The notes under the pieces were generated by a model. It was not told where the DNA came from and searched no databases. It saw only the letters and a program-made list of their open reading frames with translations. Shown here one piece after another: positions 53,348 through 62,520 of a stretch of 64,000 nucleotides of DNA. The stretch is taken from the NCBI RefSeq assembly GCF_001423085.1, contig NZ_LMNU01000001.1, positions 613,495 through 677,494 on the forward strand, read 5' to 3'. A program made the translations under genes and the position numbers. Numbering within the stretch: position 1 is the first letter of the stretch; each line of letters begins with the position of its first letter. Source of the stretch: Methylobacterium sp. Leaf125. GTDB taxonomy: Bacteria > Pseudomonadota > Alphaproteobacteria > Rhizobiales > Beijerinckiaceae.

Positions 53348-53627
53348 GGAGGGAAGCCCTGTTCACGACACCGGCGCGGGGGCTTGCCGGCGCGATGAAA
53401 ACTACGCGCCTTCGCTGGTTTGCGGAAGGAACTTGTTAACAGACCTTTCCAAATGGTTAACCTGTTGCTTGCGGGCATCGGCCGTGATCCCGGTCTGACC
53501 GGTCGAATGCACGATGGCCGTGTAACCGTTCGGTGACGATGCCGTCGGAAAGCCTGCGCACGGACATGGTCCGCTCATCCGCTCAGGGCTAAGTCGGGGA
53601 ACGCCCCGCTTCGACCCGAAGAGCCCG

Positions 53628-53789
53628 ATGATCGCGACCCTGAGCCTGTCGAGCCTGATGGTGGGGACCGGCCTGTCCTACGCGGCGACGCGCGCGCCGA
53701 GCCGGGCGGACGCCCTCGAACGCTGGTCCGGGCGGCTTCTCCTCGGCGGGCTCGGCCTCCTCGGGGCCGGTCTGCCGCTCTTCCGCTGA
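53628..53789 (+). CDS. Small membrane protein, 53 aa
   Basis: MIATLSLSSLMVGTGLSYAA, then a short polar segment with ERWSGR, then a second hydrophobic stretch LLLGGLGLLGAGLPLFR. GAAGAG-type site seven nt before the ATG (GAAGAG). Two-helix membrane protein of unknown function between the membrane protein and the di-heme peroxidase genes. Confidence 0.5.
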   Translation: MIATLSLSSLMVGTGLSYAATRAPSRADALERWSGRLLLGGLGLLGAGLPLFR

Positions 53790-53833
53790 CGCGCGTATCC
53801 ACCCCGGGAGCGTCCCTGGCGAAGGCCGATCCT

Positions 53834-54925
53834 TCAGTTGAGACGGGGCGGACCCTTGAGGCTGGCCGTACTGTCGGCGCTCAGGGTCTTCAGGAACGCG
53901 ATCAGGTCGCGCTTCTCGGCGTCGGTCAGCCCCAGCGGCTTGATCGCGGGCGAGCGGCTCGGCCGGGCGATCCCGCCGCGATCGTAGAGGTCGATCACCT
54001 CGCGCAGGGAGGCCAGCGAGCCGTCATGCATGTAGGGTCCGCGCTCCGCGACGTCCCGCAGGGTCGGAGTCTTGAACGCGTAGCGCAGCTGCACCGAATC
54101 CGGGAAGAATGCGGCCCGTCCCACATCCGCCCCGGTGCCGACGCCGATGTCGTGGAAGGATCCGTCCGTGAACGTCCAGCCCGAATGGCAGCCGGCGCAC
54201 TGCGCCTTGCCGTTGAAGAGTGCGAACCCGGCCTTCGCATTCGGGCCGATGGCGCGAGCGTCGCCCGCGACCCAGCGATCGAACGGCGCCTCGCCGGAGA
54301 CGATGGAGCGCTCGAAGGTCGCCAGCGCCAGCTCGACGGTCCGCCGACTGATCGCCTCCTCCGGGCCGCCCGCCGCGGAGCGTTCGGGGAACGCCGCCAC
54401 GAAGGCGCGGACGTAGCCGGGATCGGCTCTCAGCCGTGCGAGCAAGGTCGCCTCCGGCAGGTTCATCGCGCTGGCGCTGGTGATCGGCGTGAAGGCGACG
54501 TTCTCGAGGTCGTGGAATTTGCCGTCCCAGCCGAGGATCGGGTTCTGGGCCACGTCGAGCAGGGTCGGCGTGCGCACCTTCATCGTCGCGCCGGTCTCGC
54601 CGATGCCGCGGGGGCGGCCGTCGCTCCACGACTGGGTCGGAAGGTGGCAGCTGGCGCAGCTCATGGTGCGCTCGCCCGAGAGGAGCGTATCGAAGAACAG
54701 GCGCTCTCCGAGGGCGGCCTTGGCCGGGCTGTAGGGATTTTCGGGTGGGTGGACCACCTCGTCGACGCGCCGATAGGCCTCGCGCAGCGCCGACAGCTCG
54801 GCCTGCAGCGTGCTGACATCCGCCTGTTCCGGCTCGCCGGCACCCGAGGTGCGTAATCCGAGCCCCGATGCCGCGAGGGCAATCAGGGCAACGCCGGCAA
54901 GCGCGGCGCTCACCCGTCTGCGCAT
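53834..54925 (-). CDS. Di-heme cytochrome c peroxidase (MauG/CcpA family)
   Basis: 363 residues. Signal peptide (about 1-25). Two c-type heme sites: SCASCH near 88 and QCAGCH near 240; family residues include PYMHDGSLASLREVIDLY. Reduces hydrogen peroxide in the periplasm using cytochrome c or cupredoxin as donor, or oxidises a protein partner as MauG does. The cupredoxin gene 1.6 kb away is a plausible donor. Confidence 0.92.
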   Translation of the reverse strand: MRRRVSAALAGVALIALAASGLGLRTSGAGEPEQADVSTLQAELSALREAYRRVDEVVHPPENPYSPAKAALGERLFFDTLLSGERTMSCASCHLPTQSWSDGRPRGIGETGATMKVRTPTLLDVAQNPILGWDGKFHDLENVAFTPITSASAMNLPEATLLARLRADPGYVRAFVAAFPERSAAGGPEEAISRRTVELALATFERSIVSGEAPFDRWVAGDARAIGPNAKAGFALFNGKAQCAGCHSGWTFTDGSFHDIGVGTGADVGRAAFFPDSVQLRYAFKTPTLRDVAERGPYMHDGSLASLREVIDLYDRGGIARPSRSPAIKPLGLTDAEKRDLIAFLKTLSADSTASLKGPPRLN

Positions 54926-55122
54926 CGCGATCTCCTGATCCGCTCAGCGCTAGTGCGGATCCGTTAACGAAGTCTCACGCGAGGCCGCCCCGGCCCATAT
55001 GCCGCAGGCGCGAACCGGCACTGATTGGCGCGAACGTTGCTTAGGCCGCTCCAGCCAGCAATGGCTGCGAATCCCGTCAGGTGTCCTGGGATGTCGCATC
55101 GCTTCAGGACGAGAGGCTCGGA

Positions 55123-56163
55123 ATGACGAAATACAAACTCGAGTATATTTGGCTCGACGGCTACACTCCGGTGCCGAACCTTCGCGGTAAGACCCAGATC
55201 AAGGAATTCGACGCGTTCCCGACCCTTGAACAGCTTCCGCTTTGGGGCTTCGATGGCAGCTCGACGATGCAGGCCGAAGGCGGCAGCTCCGATTGCATGT
55301 TGAAGCCCGTGCGCCACTTCCCCGATTCCACGCGCAAGAACGGCGTGCTGGTGATGTGCGAAGTCATGATGCCGGATGGCGTCACCCCGCACGCCTCCAA
55401 CAAGCGCGCCACCATCCTGGACGACGATGGCGCCTGGTTCGGCTTCGAGCAGGAGTACTTCTTCTACAAGGACGGCCGTCCCCTCGGCTTCCCCGCCTCC
55501 GGCTACCCCGCTCCGCAGGGGCCGTATTACTGCGGTGTCGGCTACAAGGAAGTCGGCAGCATCGCGCGCAAGATCGTCGAGCAGCATCTCGATCTCTGCC
55601 TCGATGCCGGCATCAACCACGAGGGCATCAACGCCGAGGTGGCCAAGGGCCAGTGGGAGTTCCAGATCTTCGGCAAGGGCTCCAAGAAGGCCGCCGACGA
55701 GATGTGGGTCGCCCGCTACCTGCTGCAGCGCCTGTGCGAGACCTACGAGATCGACGTCGAGTACCATTGCAAGCCGCTCGGCGCGACGGACTGGAACGGC
55801 TCGGGCATGCACGCCAACTTCTCGACCGAGCACATGCGCACGGTCGGCGGCAAGGCGTATTTCGAAGCCCTGATGGCGGCCTTCAAGGAGAACCTCGACG
55901 ACCACATCGCCGTCTACGGCCCCGACAACCACATGCGCCTGACGGGCAAGCACGAGACGGCGGCGATCGACCAGTTCAGCTACGGCGTCGCCGATCGCGG
56001 CGCCTCGATCCGCGTGCCGCACAGCTTCGTCAACAATGCGTACAAGGGCTACCTGGAAGATCGCCGTCCCAACAGCCAGGGGGACCCCTACCAGATCGCC
56101 TCGCAGATCCTGAAGACCATCTCCTCGGTTCCGACCGAGACCAGCCAGCAGGCGGCCGCCTAA
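55123..56163 (+). CDS. glnII: Type II glutamine synthetase
   Basis: 346 residues, the GSII length, from the ATG at 55123 with GAGAGG six nt upstream. The short eukaryote-like fold is shown by KLEYIWLDGYTPVPNLRGKT, PLWGFDGSSTMQAEG, ATP/Glu-site residues in WFGFEQEYFF and NGSGMHANFSTEHMR, and DRGASIRVPHSF. Makes glutamine from glutamate and ammonia; usually Ntr-regulated under N limitation. A strong terminator follows. The next gene is a convergent glutaminase. Confidence 0.96.
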   Translation: MTKYKLEYIWLDGYTPVPNLRGKTQIKEFDAFPTLEQLPLWGFDGSSTMQAEGGSSDCMLKPVRHFPDSTRKNGVLVMCEVMMPDGVTPHASNKRATILDDDGAWFGFEQEYFFYKDGRPLGFPASGYPAPQGPYYCGVGYKEVGSIARKIVEQHLDLCLDAGINHEGINAEVAKGQWEFQIFGKGSKKAADEMWVARYLLQRLCETYEIDVEYHCKPLGATDWNGSGMHANFSTEHMRTVGGKAYFEALMAAFKENLDDHIAVYGPDNHMRLTGKHETAAIDQFSYGVADRGASIRVPHSFVNNAYKGYLEDRRPNSQGDPYQIASQILKTISSVPTETSQQAAA

Positions 56164-56205
56164 GTTCTAGGCAGTTTTCCGTCTCATTTGCCGAGAGACT
56201 AGGCA

Positions 56206-56242
56206 GGGCCCGCCGCGTTCCGCGCGGCGGGCCCTTCTTTTT
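56206..56242 (+). terminator. Strong rho-independent terminator after glnII
   Basis: 12-bp perfect stem (56206-56217 with 56223-56234) and a T-rich tail (56235-56242). It lies between convergent glnII and glsA, about 45 bp past the glnII stop. Confidence 0.9.
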
Positions 56243-56288
56243 GCCTGTTCGGATGGCAGGGCGATCCAGGCCGCGAGGCTCGCGGCCA

Positions 56289-57230
56289 TCAGGCCCCGAA
56301 GATCGACCAGCCCAGCCGCTTGGTCAGCATCTCCAGGGCGATCCGTCCGAGATGGGAATTGCCCGAGGCGTCGAGGCCGGGCGACCACACGGCGATCGAG
56401 GCCTTGCCCGGCGCGATCGCCAGGATGCCGCCGCCGACGCCGCTCTTGCCCGGAAGTCCCACCCGATAGGCGAACTCCCCCGAGCCGTCGTAGTGCCCGC
56501 AGGTCAGCATCACCGCGTTGATGCGGCGCGCCCGCTCGGGTGACACCACGGACAACCCCGTCAGGGGGTTGCGCCCCGAATGTGCGAGGAAGCGGCCCGC
56601 CTGGGCGAGCTGTCGGCAGGACATGCTGATGGCGCAGTGATGGAAGTAGACGCCCAGGGTGAAGTCGACCGGATTGTCGAGCACCCCGAAGGATTTCATG
56701 TAGTGGGCGAGGGCCATGTTGCGGAAACCCGTCCGCAACTCGGAGGCGGCCACCGCCTCGTCGATGGCGATGCTGGAATCCTGCGCCAGGAACTGCATGA
56801 AGCGAAGGATCTCGCCGATGGCCTCACGCGGCTGGTGTCCGGACAGGATCAGGTCCGTGACCGCGATCGCCCCGGCATTGATGAACGGATTGCGCGGGAT
56901 GCCGCGCTCGCGCTCCAACTGGACGATGGAGTTGAAGGGGCTGCCCGAAGGTTCGCGCCCGACGCGCCGCCAGAGCCGGTCGCCGGCCATGCCGAGGGCC
57001 AGGGTCAGGGTGAAGACCTTGGAGATGCTCTGGATCGAGAAGGGTTCGTCGCTGTCGCCGCCGGCCGCGATCCGCCCCTCGGCATCGATCACCACCAGGC
57101 CGAAGGCCCTGGCATCGGCGCCGGCGAGTTCGGGGATGTAGGTCGCCACCTCGCCCCGGTCCGGCCGCGCCCGCATCTCGTCGGCGATCTCGCGAACGAC
57201 ACGGTCGAGATCGGGCACGTCGAGGCTCAT
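56289..57230 (-). CDS. glsA: Glutaminase
   Basis: 313 residues from the ATG at 57230. The serine-dependent glutaminase motif SIQSISKVF (Ser68, Lys71) and the family regions [17 protein letters not shown]-free core, and [15 protein letters not shown] are present. Hydrolyses glutamine to glutamate and ammonia. It is convergent with glutamine synthetase, which runs the opposite reaction. The upstream region also carries the nepR promoter on the other strand. Confidence 0.93.
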   Translation of the reverse strand: MSLDVPDLDRVVREIADEMRARPDRGEVATYIPELAGADARAFGLVVIDAEGRIAAGGDSDEPFSIQSISKVFTLTLALGMAGDRLWRRVGREPSGSPFNSIVQLERERGIPRNPFINAGAIAVTDLILSGHQPREAIGEILRFMQFLAQDSSIAIDEAVAASELRTGFRNMALAHYMKSFGVLDNPVDFTLGVYFHHCAISMSCRQLAQAGRFLAHSGRNPLTGLSVVSPERARRINAVMLTCGHYDGSGEFAYRVGLPGKSGVGGGILAIAPGKASIAVWSPGLDASGNSHLGRIALEMLTKRLGWSIFGA

Positions 57231-57595
57231 GGGCGCTTCCGGCTGGCTGGAACGAGGGTTCGGCGACGCGCGCAAACCCCGGGCCATGCCGGTATCAGGC
57301 CTCGGTCGGAAGGGCACGGCGGGGCTGGGCCCCGAGGCTCGACGCTGTCGCCGTATTGTTCAGCTTGGCGACAGGATTGTGCGACTATAGAACCATAACG
57401 GCGAAGCTTCGTTGATGTATCGCATTTGTTTCTGACTGTTTCTATTTAATGCTCTTGGTCTTTCGCCTGCATTCGGCAGCTTAAGATCAGATGAATGCTT
57501 TTTTCAGAGGTCGTTAAATCGCGCAGCCGTAGCACGGCCGCCGAAATGACGGCGCTCCGGACTCTCCGGCCGCGGCCGTCGAGCGATGAGCAGCA
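57231..57595. other. Divergent intergenic region glsA - nepR
   Basis: 365 bp without a gene. AT-rich part at 57380-57500. The EcfG-type promoter candidate at 57389-57413 is the main feature. No phyR or histidine-kinase gene is present here. Confidence 0.6.
57389..57413 (+). promoter_or_regulatory. Candidate EcfG-type promoter of nepR-ecfG
   Basis: AGAAC-N16-CGTT, one mismatch from the EcfG consensus, about 180 bp upstream of nepR. It fits the known autoregulation of nepR-ecfG units in alphaproteobacteria. Confidence 0.6.
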
Positions 57596-57946
57596 ATGAG
57601 CATTGATTCGAGCGACCCGCATCGCAGCACAGATCCCGGCGATCTCTCCCTCGCCACGCCGTCGGTGGCGTCCCGCGGGGCCGCGGAGACATCGGAAACG
57701 ATGACGGTTGCGTGCGCCGAGGCCGGCGCATCCGCGGTCGCACGCGCGCACGTTTCGGACATCGCGCCGACCCCGTCGTTCCGGGCCCGCGAAGGCGAGG
57801 TCCGCATGACCGTGGAGGCCCGCCGGCGCATCGGACGAAACCTGCGCCTCCTCTATGCCGAGGTGCTGGATCAGCCGCTCCCCGACCGCTTCGACGCCCT
57901 CCTCGCCGATCTGGCCGCCCGCAGCACCACGCGAGGATCCTCATGA
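57596..57946 (+). CDS. nepR: NepR family anti-sigma factor
   Basis: 116 residues. The C-terminal half has the NepR signature: RRRIGRNLRLLYAEVLDQPLPDRFDALLADL. The N-terminal 60 residues are a variable Ser/Ala/Thr-rich leader. NepR binds EcfG in unstressed cells and is released when PhyR is phosphorylated. Its stop overlaps the ecfG start (ATGA), so the two are co-translated. No phyR is adjacent. Confidence 0.92.
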   Translation: MSIDSSDPHRSTDPGDLSLATPSVASRGAAETSETMTVACAEAGASAVARAHVSDIAPTPSFRAREGEVRMTVEARRRIGRNLRLLYAEVLDQPLPDRFDALLADLAARSTTRGSS

Positions 57947-58527
57947 CCAACGCGATGTCCCTTCCGGTCGGCACGCCGCAGGGCGCCGATGACGAGATGC
58001 GCGAACTCCTGCTCGGTGCGATTCCGGCCCTGCGGGCCTTCGCGTTCTCGCTGACCTACGATCTCGACCGCAGCGACGACCTCGTCCAGGACACCCTGGT
58101 GCGGGCCTGGACCAAGGCCGACAGTTTCACCCGGGGCACCAACCTGACGGCCTGGCTGTTCACCATCCTGCGCAACCTGTTCTATTCCGAGCAGCGCAAG
58201 CGCAAGCGCGAGGTGGAGGATGCCGACGGGGCGCTGGCCGGGCGCCTGACGAGCCTGCCCGAGCAGGAGATCCGGGTGGAGATGCGCGAGTTCCAGGAGG
58301 CCCTGAACGACTTGCCGTTCAGCCAACGCGAGGCCCTGGTGCTCGTGGGGGCGCAGAACTTCACCTACGAGGAGGCGGCGGAGATCTGCGGCGTCGCCGT
58401 GGGCACCATGAAGAGCCGTGTCAGCCGCGCGCGCGGACGGCTCATCGAGAGCCTCGGGATGAACGGCACCGACGAGATCGGCGCCGATGCGTTCACGCGG
58501 GCGGCCCTGGGGCCGCCGCCCGGTTGA
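57943..58527 (+). CDS. ecfG: ECF sigma factor EcfG (general stress response)
   Basis: 194 residues from the ATG overlapping the nepR stop. Sigma-2 region: DLDRSDDLVQDTLVRAWTKA and NLTAWLFTILRNLFYSEQRK. Sigma-4: LPFSQREALVLVGAQNFTYEEAAEIC, then VGTMKSRVSRARGRLIESL. Group ECF15 (EcfG) by partner and sequence. Directs the general stress regulon from GGAAC-N16/17-CGTT promoters, several candidates for which are in this window. Confidence 0.93.
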   Translation: MTNAMSLPVGTPQGADDEMRELLLGAIPALRAFAFSLTYDLDRSDDLVQDTLVRAWTKADSFTRGTNLTAWLFTILRNLFYSEQRKRKREVEDADGALAGRLTSLPEQEIRVEMREFQEALNDLPFSQREALVLVGAQNFTYEEAAEICGVAVGTMKSRVSRARGRLIESLGMNGTDEIGADAFTRAALGPPPG

Positions 58528-58587
58528 GCGGCATCGCCGCTCGGGGGCATCAGCGTGAGCCGGACGCCTCGGGCGCCCGGCTCGGGT

Positions 58588-58854
58588 TCAGATCAGGGCG
58601 GCTCGCACCGCGCGGGCGATCTCGGCGGGCGGGGTATCGTTCCGGTCGCCCAGGAGGCGCCGGCCCGAGGCGATCACCTGCAGGGCTTCGCGGCTGCTGC
58701 CGTCGCGCAGGGCCACCGCTTCGAGGTCACGCAGATACTCGATCACGCCCTCTCGGGCCTTGCTGTCGCGGGTCAGCACCGGCTCGACCCGCGACGTGAC
58801 GTCGTTCGCCACCGAGGCCCAGAATGCGGCCGGTCCGGCGGAATTCTCGTGCAT
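58588..58854 (-). CDS. Hypothetical protein, 88 aa
   Basis: Starts MHENSAGPAAFWASVANDVT; helical and soluble, with SRVEPVLTRDSKAREGVIEYLRDLEAVAL, ending EIARAVRAALI. Family not recognised. Convergent with ecfG. Confidence 0.55.
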   Translation of the reverse strand: MHENSAGPAAFWASVANDVTSRVEPVLTRDSKAREGVIEYLRDLEAVALRDGSSREALQVIASGRRLLGDRNDTPPAEIARAVRAALI

Positions 58855-59280
58855 CGTCTCGCTTCCCTGACGTGTGTGGTCGCGCAGGGGTCGACGACCC
58901 ATTGCCGATGCGGGGCAATCCGCCCCAACGCGCACCGGCATCGGTCCGGCCCCGCACTGGGTTAGCAAGACGGAAGCGGAGCCTTAAATAACTTGGATCA
59001 AGACGGCGTCAAAAAGACCATTGGCTGATGATTTTGTAATTTCGAAGTTTTTCACCTGCGATCTATAAGTTGTAATGCAGTCTTCGCCGGATCTCGGTCT
59101 CGGGAACACCGGGCGCGGCTAGCGGGTTCTCGGGTCATGCTCGGATGGTCCCGTAGCGGCCGGTGGCGATCGCGAGGTGCACCCCTCGGATCCCGATCGT
59201 CCGGCGGAACGCGGCCGGGCCGGGGTCGCCCCCAGAGGCAGACCCCTTCGATTTCGCACGAAACGCCAAGGGAGGCATCC
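58855..59280. other. Intergenic region
   Basis: About 425 bp. The middle part (58975-59075) is AT-rich. Two weak EcfG-type matches occur (GGAAC-N17-GGTT at 59103-59128; GGAAC-N16-CGCC at 59206-59230). No gene is supported. Confidence 0.45.
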
Positions 59281-59784
59281 ATGGGCCTGTTCACCCGCGA
59301 TATCAAAACCCTCGACGACCTCTTCGTCCACACGCTCCAAGATATCTATTACGCGGAGAACCAGATCACGAAGGCGCTGCCCAAGATGATCGCCAAGGCG
59401 ACGCATCCGGAACTGAAGCAGGGCTTCGAGACCCACCTGCGCCAGACCGAGAACCAGATCCTGCGCCTGGAGAAGGTCTTCCAGATGCACGGCCACAGCC
59501 CCAAGGCGGTGACCTGTCCGGCGATCAACGGCATCATCGAGGAGGCGAACGAAGTGGCCGGCGAGATCGCCGACAAGGATGTGCTGGACGCGGCCCTCGT
59601 GGCCTCGGCCCAGGCGGTGGAGCACTACGAGATCACCCGCTACGGCACGCTGATCGCCTGGGCCAAGCGCCTCGGACGGGACGATTGTGCCGGCGTGCTC
59701 CAGCAGAACCTCGACGAGGAGAAGGCCACCGACCACCTGCTCACCGCCATGGCGGAGCGTCAGATCAACCAGCGCGCCGCCTGA
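59281..59784 (+). CDS. DUF892 (YciE/YciF-like) ferritin-like protein
   Basis: 167 residues, GGGAGG site seven nt upstream of the ATG. Starts TLDDLFVHTLQDIYYAENQI, the DUF892 signature; a four-helix ferritin-like fold with Glu/His metal ligands (e.g. QTENQILRLEKVF, ALVASAQAVEHYEITRYG). Members are induced by stress in many alphaproteobacteria. Likely iron or radical handling. Close to ecfG, and may be a regulon member. Confidence 0.88.
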   Translation: MGLFTRDIKTLDDLFVHTLQDIYYAENQITKALPKMIAKATHPELKQGFETHLRQTENQILRLEKVFQMHGHSPKAVTCPAINGIIEEANEVAGEIADKDVLDAALVASAQAVEHYEITRYGTLIAWAKRLGRDDCAGVLQQNLDEEKATDHLLTAMAERQINQRAA

Positions 59785-59913
59785 GTCCGACTGCGCGGCG
59801 CACGGAGGGCCTTGCGCTGATCGGAGCCGTTGCTTTTTGGGTCGCGTCCCGCGCACCCTGATGCGGCCCGGTCGTCCGTCCGCGGCGGATCGAGATTCCC
59901 CGACGAGAGGCCC

Positions 59914-62058
59914 ATGGCCCGCAAGCGTGCGCGACCGACCAACGAGATTCTGCTGGAGGCGGCGGTCCGTCTCGGCCTGCCGCCCCGGAGCGTCGAGGTG
60001 GAGGCCCTGCGCCTTCATCTCGGCCTGCCGGATTACGGCGGTCTCGTCGAGGATTCGGTGGTCGCCAAGGCCCTGCGCGAACTGAAGGCGCGGCGCGCCT
60101 TCGCGGAGGGCGGCGTCGCGGCTGTCAGGAAGGCGATTCCCAGCCTGCGCGCCGCGGTGATGCGGGACGGCAGCATCGCCTGGACCATCCGGACCGTGAT
60201 CCCTGTCCTCGATGGCGGGCGCCTCGACCTGCGGATCGACGCGAAGCCCGAGACGGGCGTCGCCGGCATCCTGTCCGGCATGGCCCATCGCAACGATCCG
60301 AACTGGCGCCTCGAGGATCTCCGGGCTGCCGTCGCCGAGGCGGGGCTGCAGACGGCCAAGTCCCTGCGGCGCGCCGTGGAGCGCCTGCGTGATCAGGTCG
60401 CCGAGGACCTGCGCGCGGTGGGCGCCGATGCCGCCACCTATATCGACCATCTCGACCGTTCGCTGCGCTCGCGCGCCTTCCTCCTCTCGCCCAACCTGAA
60501 CCAGTCGCTCACCGACACCCTGAAGGGGGTCCGCGCCCGCGCCCGCACCGTGGCGCGGGAGGATTCCCGCCTGCGCCGCCTGCGCGACCAGGTCGGCTTC
60601 GGCGCCTACATCGAGAAGTTCACCGCGGCCCGGCGCCTCGGCCGGCGCCTCATCTTCCACATGGGCCCGACCAATTCCGGCAAGACCTACGCGGCCCTTG
60701 AGATGCTGCGGGCGGCCGAGACCGGCACCTACCTCGCACCCCTGCGTCTCCTCGCGCTGGAGAACTACGAGGCCCTGGCCGAGCGCGGCCTGCGCGCCGG
60801 CATGGTCACGGGCGAGGAGACGCTGGGCGACCTCAACCCGACCCACACCGCCCGCACCATCGAGACCGCCGACCTCACGCGGCCCGTCGACGTCGCGGTG
60901 ATCGACGAGATCCAGATGATCGCCGATCCCGATCGGGGCTGGGCCTGGACCAACGCCCTGTTCGGCGTCGCCGCCCGCACCGTGGTGGTCTGCGGCTCGG
61001 ACGATGCGCTGGCCGCGGTGCGCCGCGCCGCGGAGGCGGCCAACGAGTCCCTCGAAGTGATCACCTTCGTGCGCAAGACGCCGCTGGTGCTGCAGGATAC
61101 GCCCGTTCCCATCGAGAAGGTGATGCCGGGCGATGCGGTGGTCGCCTTCTCGCGCCGGGCCGTCCATGAGAACCGCGAGATCCTGGTGGCGGCCGGGCAC
61201 CGGGTGGCCACGATCTACGGGGCGCTCTCGCCCGAGGTGCGGCGCGCGGAGGCCGCGCGCTTCCGGGCCGGCGAGGCCGACGTCCTCGTCACCACCGACG
61301 CCATTGGCATGGGCCTCAACCTCGGCCCGCTGAAGCGGATCGTCTTCTCGGCGGTGCGCAAGTGGGACGGGGTCGGCGAACGGGCGCTGACCAATTCGGA
61401 GATCCGCCAGATCGCGGGCCGCGCGGGCCGGTTCGGGCACCAGGACGAGGGCTACGTCGCCGCCGTCGACGAGACCGGGTTGGAGCCGATCCGGGCGGCG
61501 TTGGCCGGTGCGCCCACGGCGCCGGCCGCCGACACGCGCTTCTACGTGCGCCCCGACCTCATCGCGATCAATTCCGTGGCGGAGGAGATGCGGACCGACA
61601 GCCTGCGCGAGGTGCTGGCGCATTTCGCCCGCGCCACCTTCTACGCCGGCTCGCCGTTCCAACCCTCGGCCCTGGAGGAAATCCTGGAGATTGCCCGCGT
61701 GGTCGACAAGGCGCGGCTGCCCATCGCCGAGAAGTTCGCGTTCTCGGTCTGCCCGGTGGACCGGCGCGACCCGGTCTCCCTCGGCATGCTGGAGCGCTGG
61801 ACCCAGGCCCGGGCGGCAGGCACGACGGTTCCGGCCCTGCGGGCGAACCTCGCGGGCGAACTGGATTATCAGGAACGGACGGTGAAGCTCGCCAGCGCCT
61901 ATCTCTGGCTGTCGCGGCGCTTTCCCGAGACCTTCGACGATGCCGAGGCCATGCGCACGATGCGGGCCCGGGCCAACGGCGAGATCGAGCGTCATCTCCG
62001 AGAGACGGCGACCCGCAAGGTCGAGCGCCGGACGCGCCGGGCGGGCGCGCGGGGCTGA
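59914..62058 (+). CDS. SUV3-like ATP-dependent RNA helicase
   Basis: 714 residues from the ATG at 59914 (GAGAGG site). The first 240 residues are a helical domain. The core carries the SUV3-type Walker A MGPTNSGKTY (Lys257), motif II VIDEIQMI, ATIYGALSPEVR, VLVTTDAIGMGLNL and AGRAGRFG. The C-terminal domain (about 520-714) is typical of the mitochondrial Suv3/Ski2 branch, and alphaproteobacterial homologues are thought to be ancestral to mitochondrial SUV3. Role: RNA unwinding, probably in RNA turnover. It lies in the stress-gene region. Confidence 0.9.
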   Translation: MARKRARPTNEILLEAAVRLGLPPRSVEVEALRLHLGLPDYGGLVEDSVVAKALRELKARRAFAEGGVAAVRKAIPSLRAAVMRDGSIAWTIRTVIPVLDGGRLDLRIDAKPETGVAGILSGMAHRNDPNWRLEDLRAAVAEAGLQTAKSLRRAVERLRDQVAEDLRAVGADAATYIDHLDRSLRSRAFLLSPNLNQSLTDTLKGVRARARTVAREDSRLRRLRDQVGFGAYIEKFTAARRLGRRLIFHMGPTNSGKTYAALEMLRAAETGTYLAPLRLLALENYEALAERGLRAGMVTGEETLGDLNPTHTARTIETADLTRPVDVAVIDEIQMIADPDRGWAWTNALFGVAARTVVVCGSDDALAAVRRAAEAANESLEVITFVRKTPLVLQDTPVPIEKVMPGDAVVAFSRRAVHENREILVAAGHRVATIYGALSPEVRRAEAARFRAGEADVLVTTDAIGMGLNLGPLKRIVFSAVRKWDGVGERALTNSEIRQIAGRAGRFGHQDEGYVAAVDETGLEPIRAALAGAPTAPAADTRFYVRPDLIAINSVAEEMRTDSLREVLAHFARATFYAGSPFQPSALEEILEIARVVDKARLPIAEKFAFSVCPVDRRDPVSLGMLERWTQARAAGTTVPALRANLAGELDYQERTVKLASAYLWLSRRFPETFDDAEAMRTMRARANGEIERHLRETATRKVERRTRRAGARG

Positions 62059-62093
62059 ACCCGGTCGCCTTCGGGCCATGAAGGCCGGTCGGC

Positions 62094-62115
62094 CAGGGGA
62101 GGGGGCACCCCCTCC
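62094..62115. terminator. Bidirectional-type hairpin between convergent genes
   Basis: GGGGAGGGGG/CCCCCTCCCC with a 2-nt centre, 35 bp past the helicase stop and 40 bp before the SWIB gene stop. No U-tract. Confidence 0.5.
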
Positions 62116-62154
62116 CCGACGCCGATCCGGGATGGTGCGTTCAGACCTCTGGGC

Positions 62155-62520
62155 TCAGGCCGACTTGAGGTGCGCGGCCAAGTGCTTGTTCATCTCGAAC
62201 ATGGTGCACTTGTCCTTGCCGAAGACCTTCTTCAGCTTGTCGTCGGCCAGGATCTCGCGCTTGTTCTCGGGATTCTGGAGGTTGTGCTTCTTGATGTATT
62301 CCCAGACCTTGCTGACCACCTCGCCGCGCGGCAGGGCGGCGTCGCCGACGACGGCGGCGAGCTCGGAGGAGGGCTTCAGCGGCTGCTGCAGGGCGTTCGG
62401 CTTGGCGCCATCACCCTTCGGCGCGGCGACCTTCTTGCCCTTGGCGGCAGGCTTCTCGGCGTCCTTCGGGGCAGCCTTGGGGGCGGCCTTCTCGGCGGTC
62501 TTGGTGGTGCTCTTTGCCAT
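62155..62520 (-). CDS. SWIB/MDM2 domain protein
   Basis: 121 residues from the ATG at 62520 with GGAGG upstream. The N-terminal 50 residues are Lys/Ala/Pro-rich (histone-H1-like, KAAPKAAPKDAEKPAAKGKK). The C-terminal SWIB domain covers about 50-118: LAAVVGDAALPRGEVVSKVWEYIKKHNLQNPENKREI, KLKKVFGKDKCTMFEMNKHL. SWIB domains occur in chromatin remodelling factors and in chlamydial and some alphaproteobacterial proteins. Likely nucleoid- or protein-binding. A good EcfG-type promoter match lies at 62596-62620. Confidence 0.88.
   Translation of the reverse strand: MAKSTTKTAEKAAPKAAPKDAEKPAAKGKKVAAPKGDGAKPNALQQPLKPSSELAAVVGDAALPRGEVVSKVWEYIKKHNLQNPENKREILADDKLKKVFGKDKCTMFEMNKHLAAHLKSA

Noticed and set aside
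59119..62079. 986-aa minus-strand frame opposite the SUV3-like helicase
   Set aside because: Shadow frame; the plus strand has all helicase motifs.
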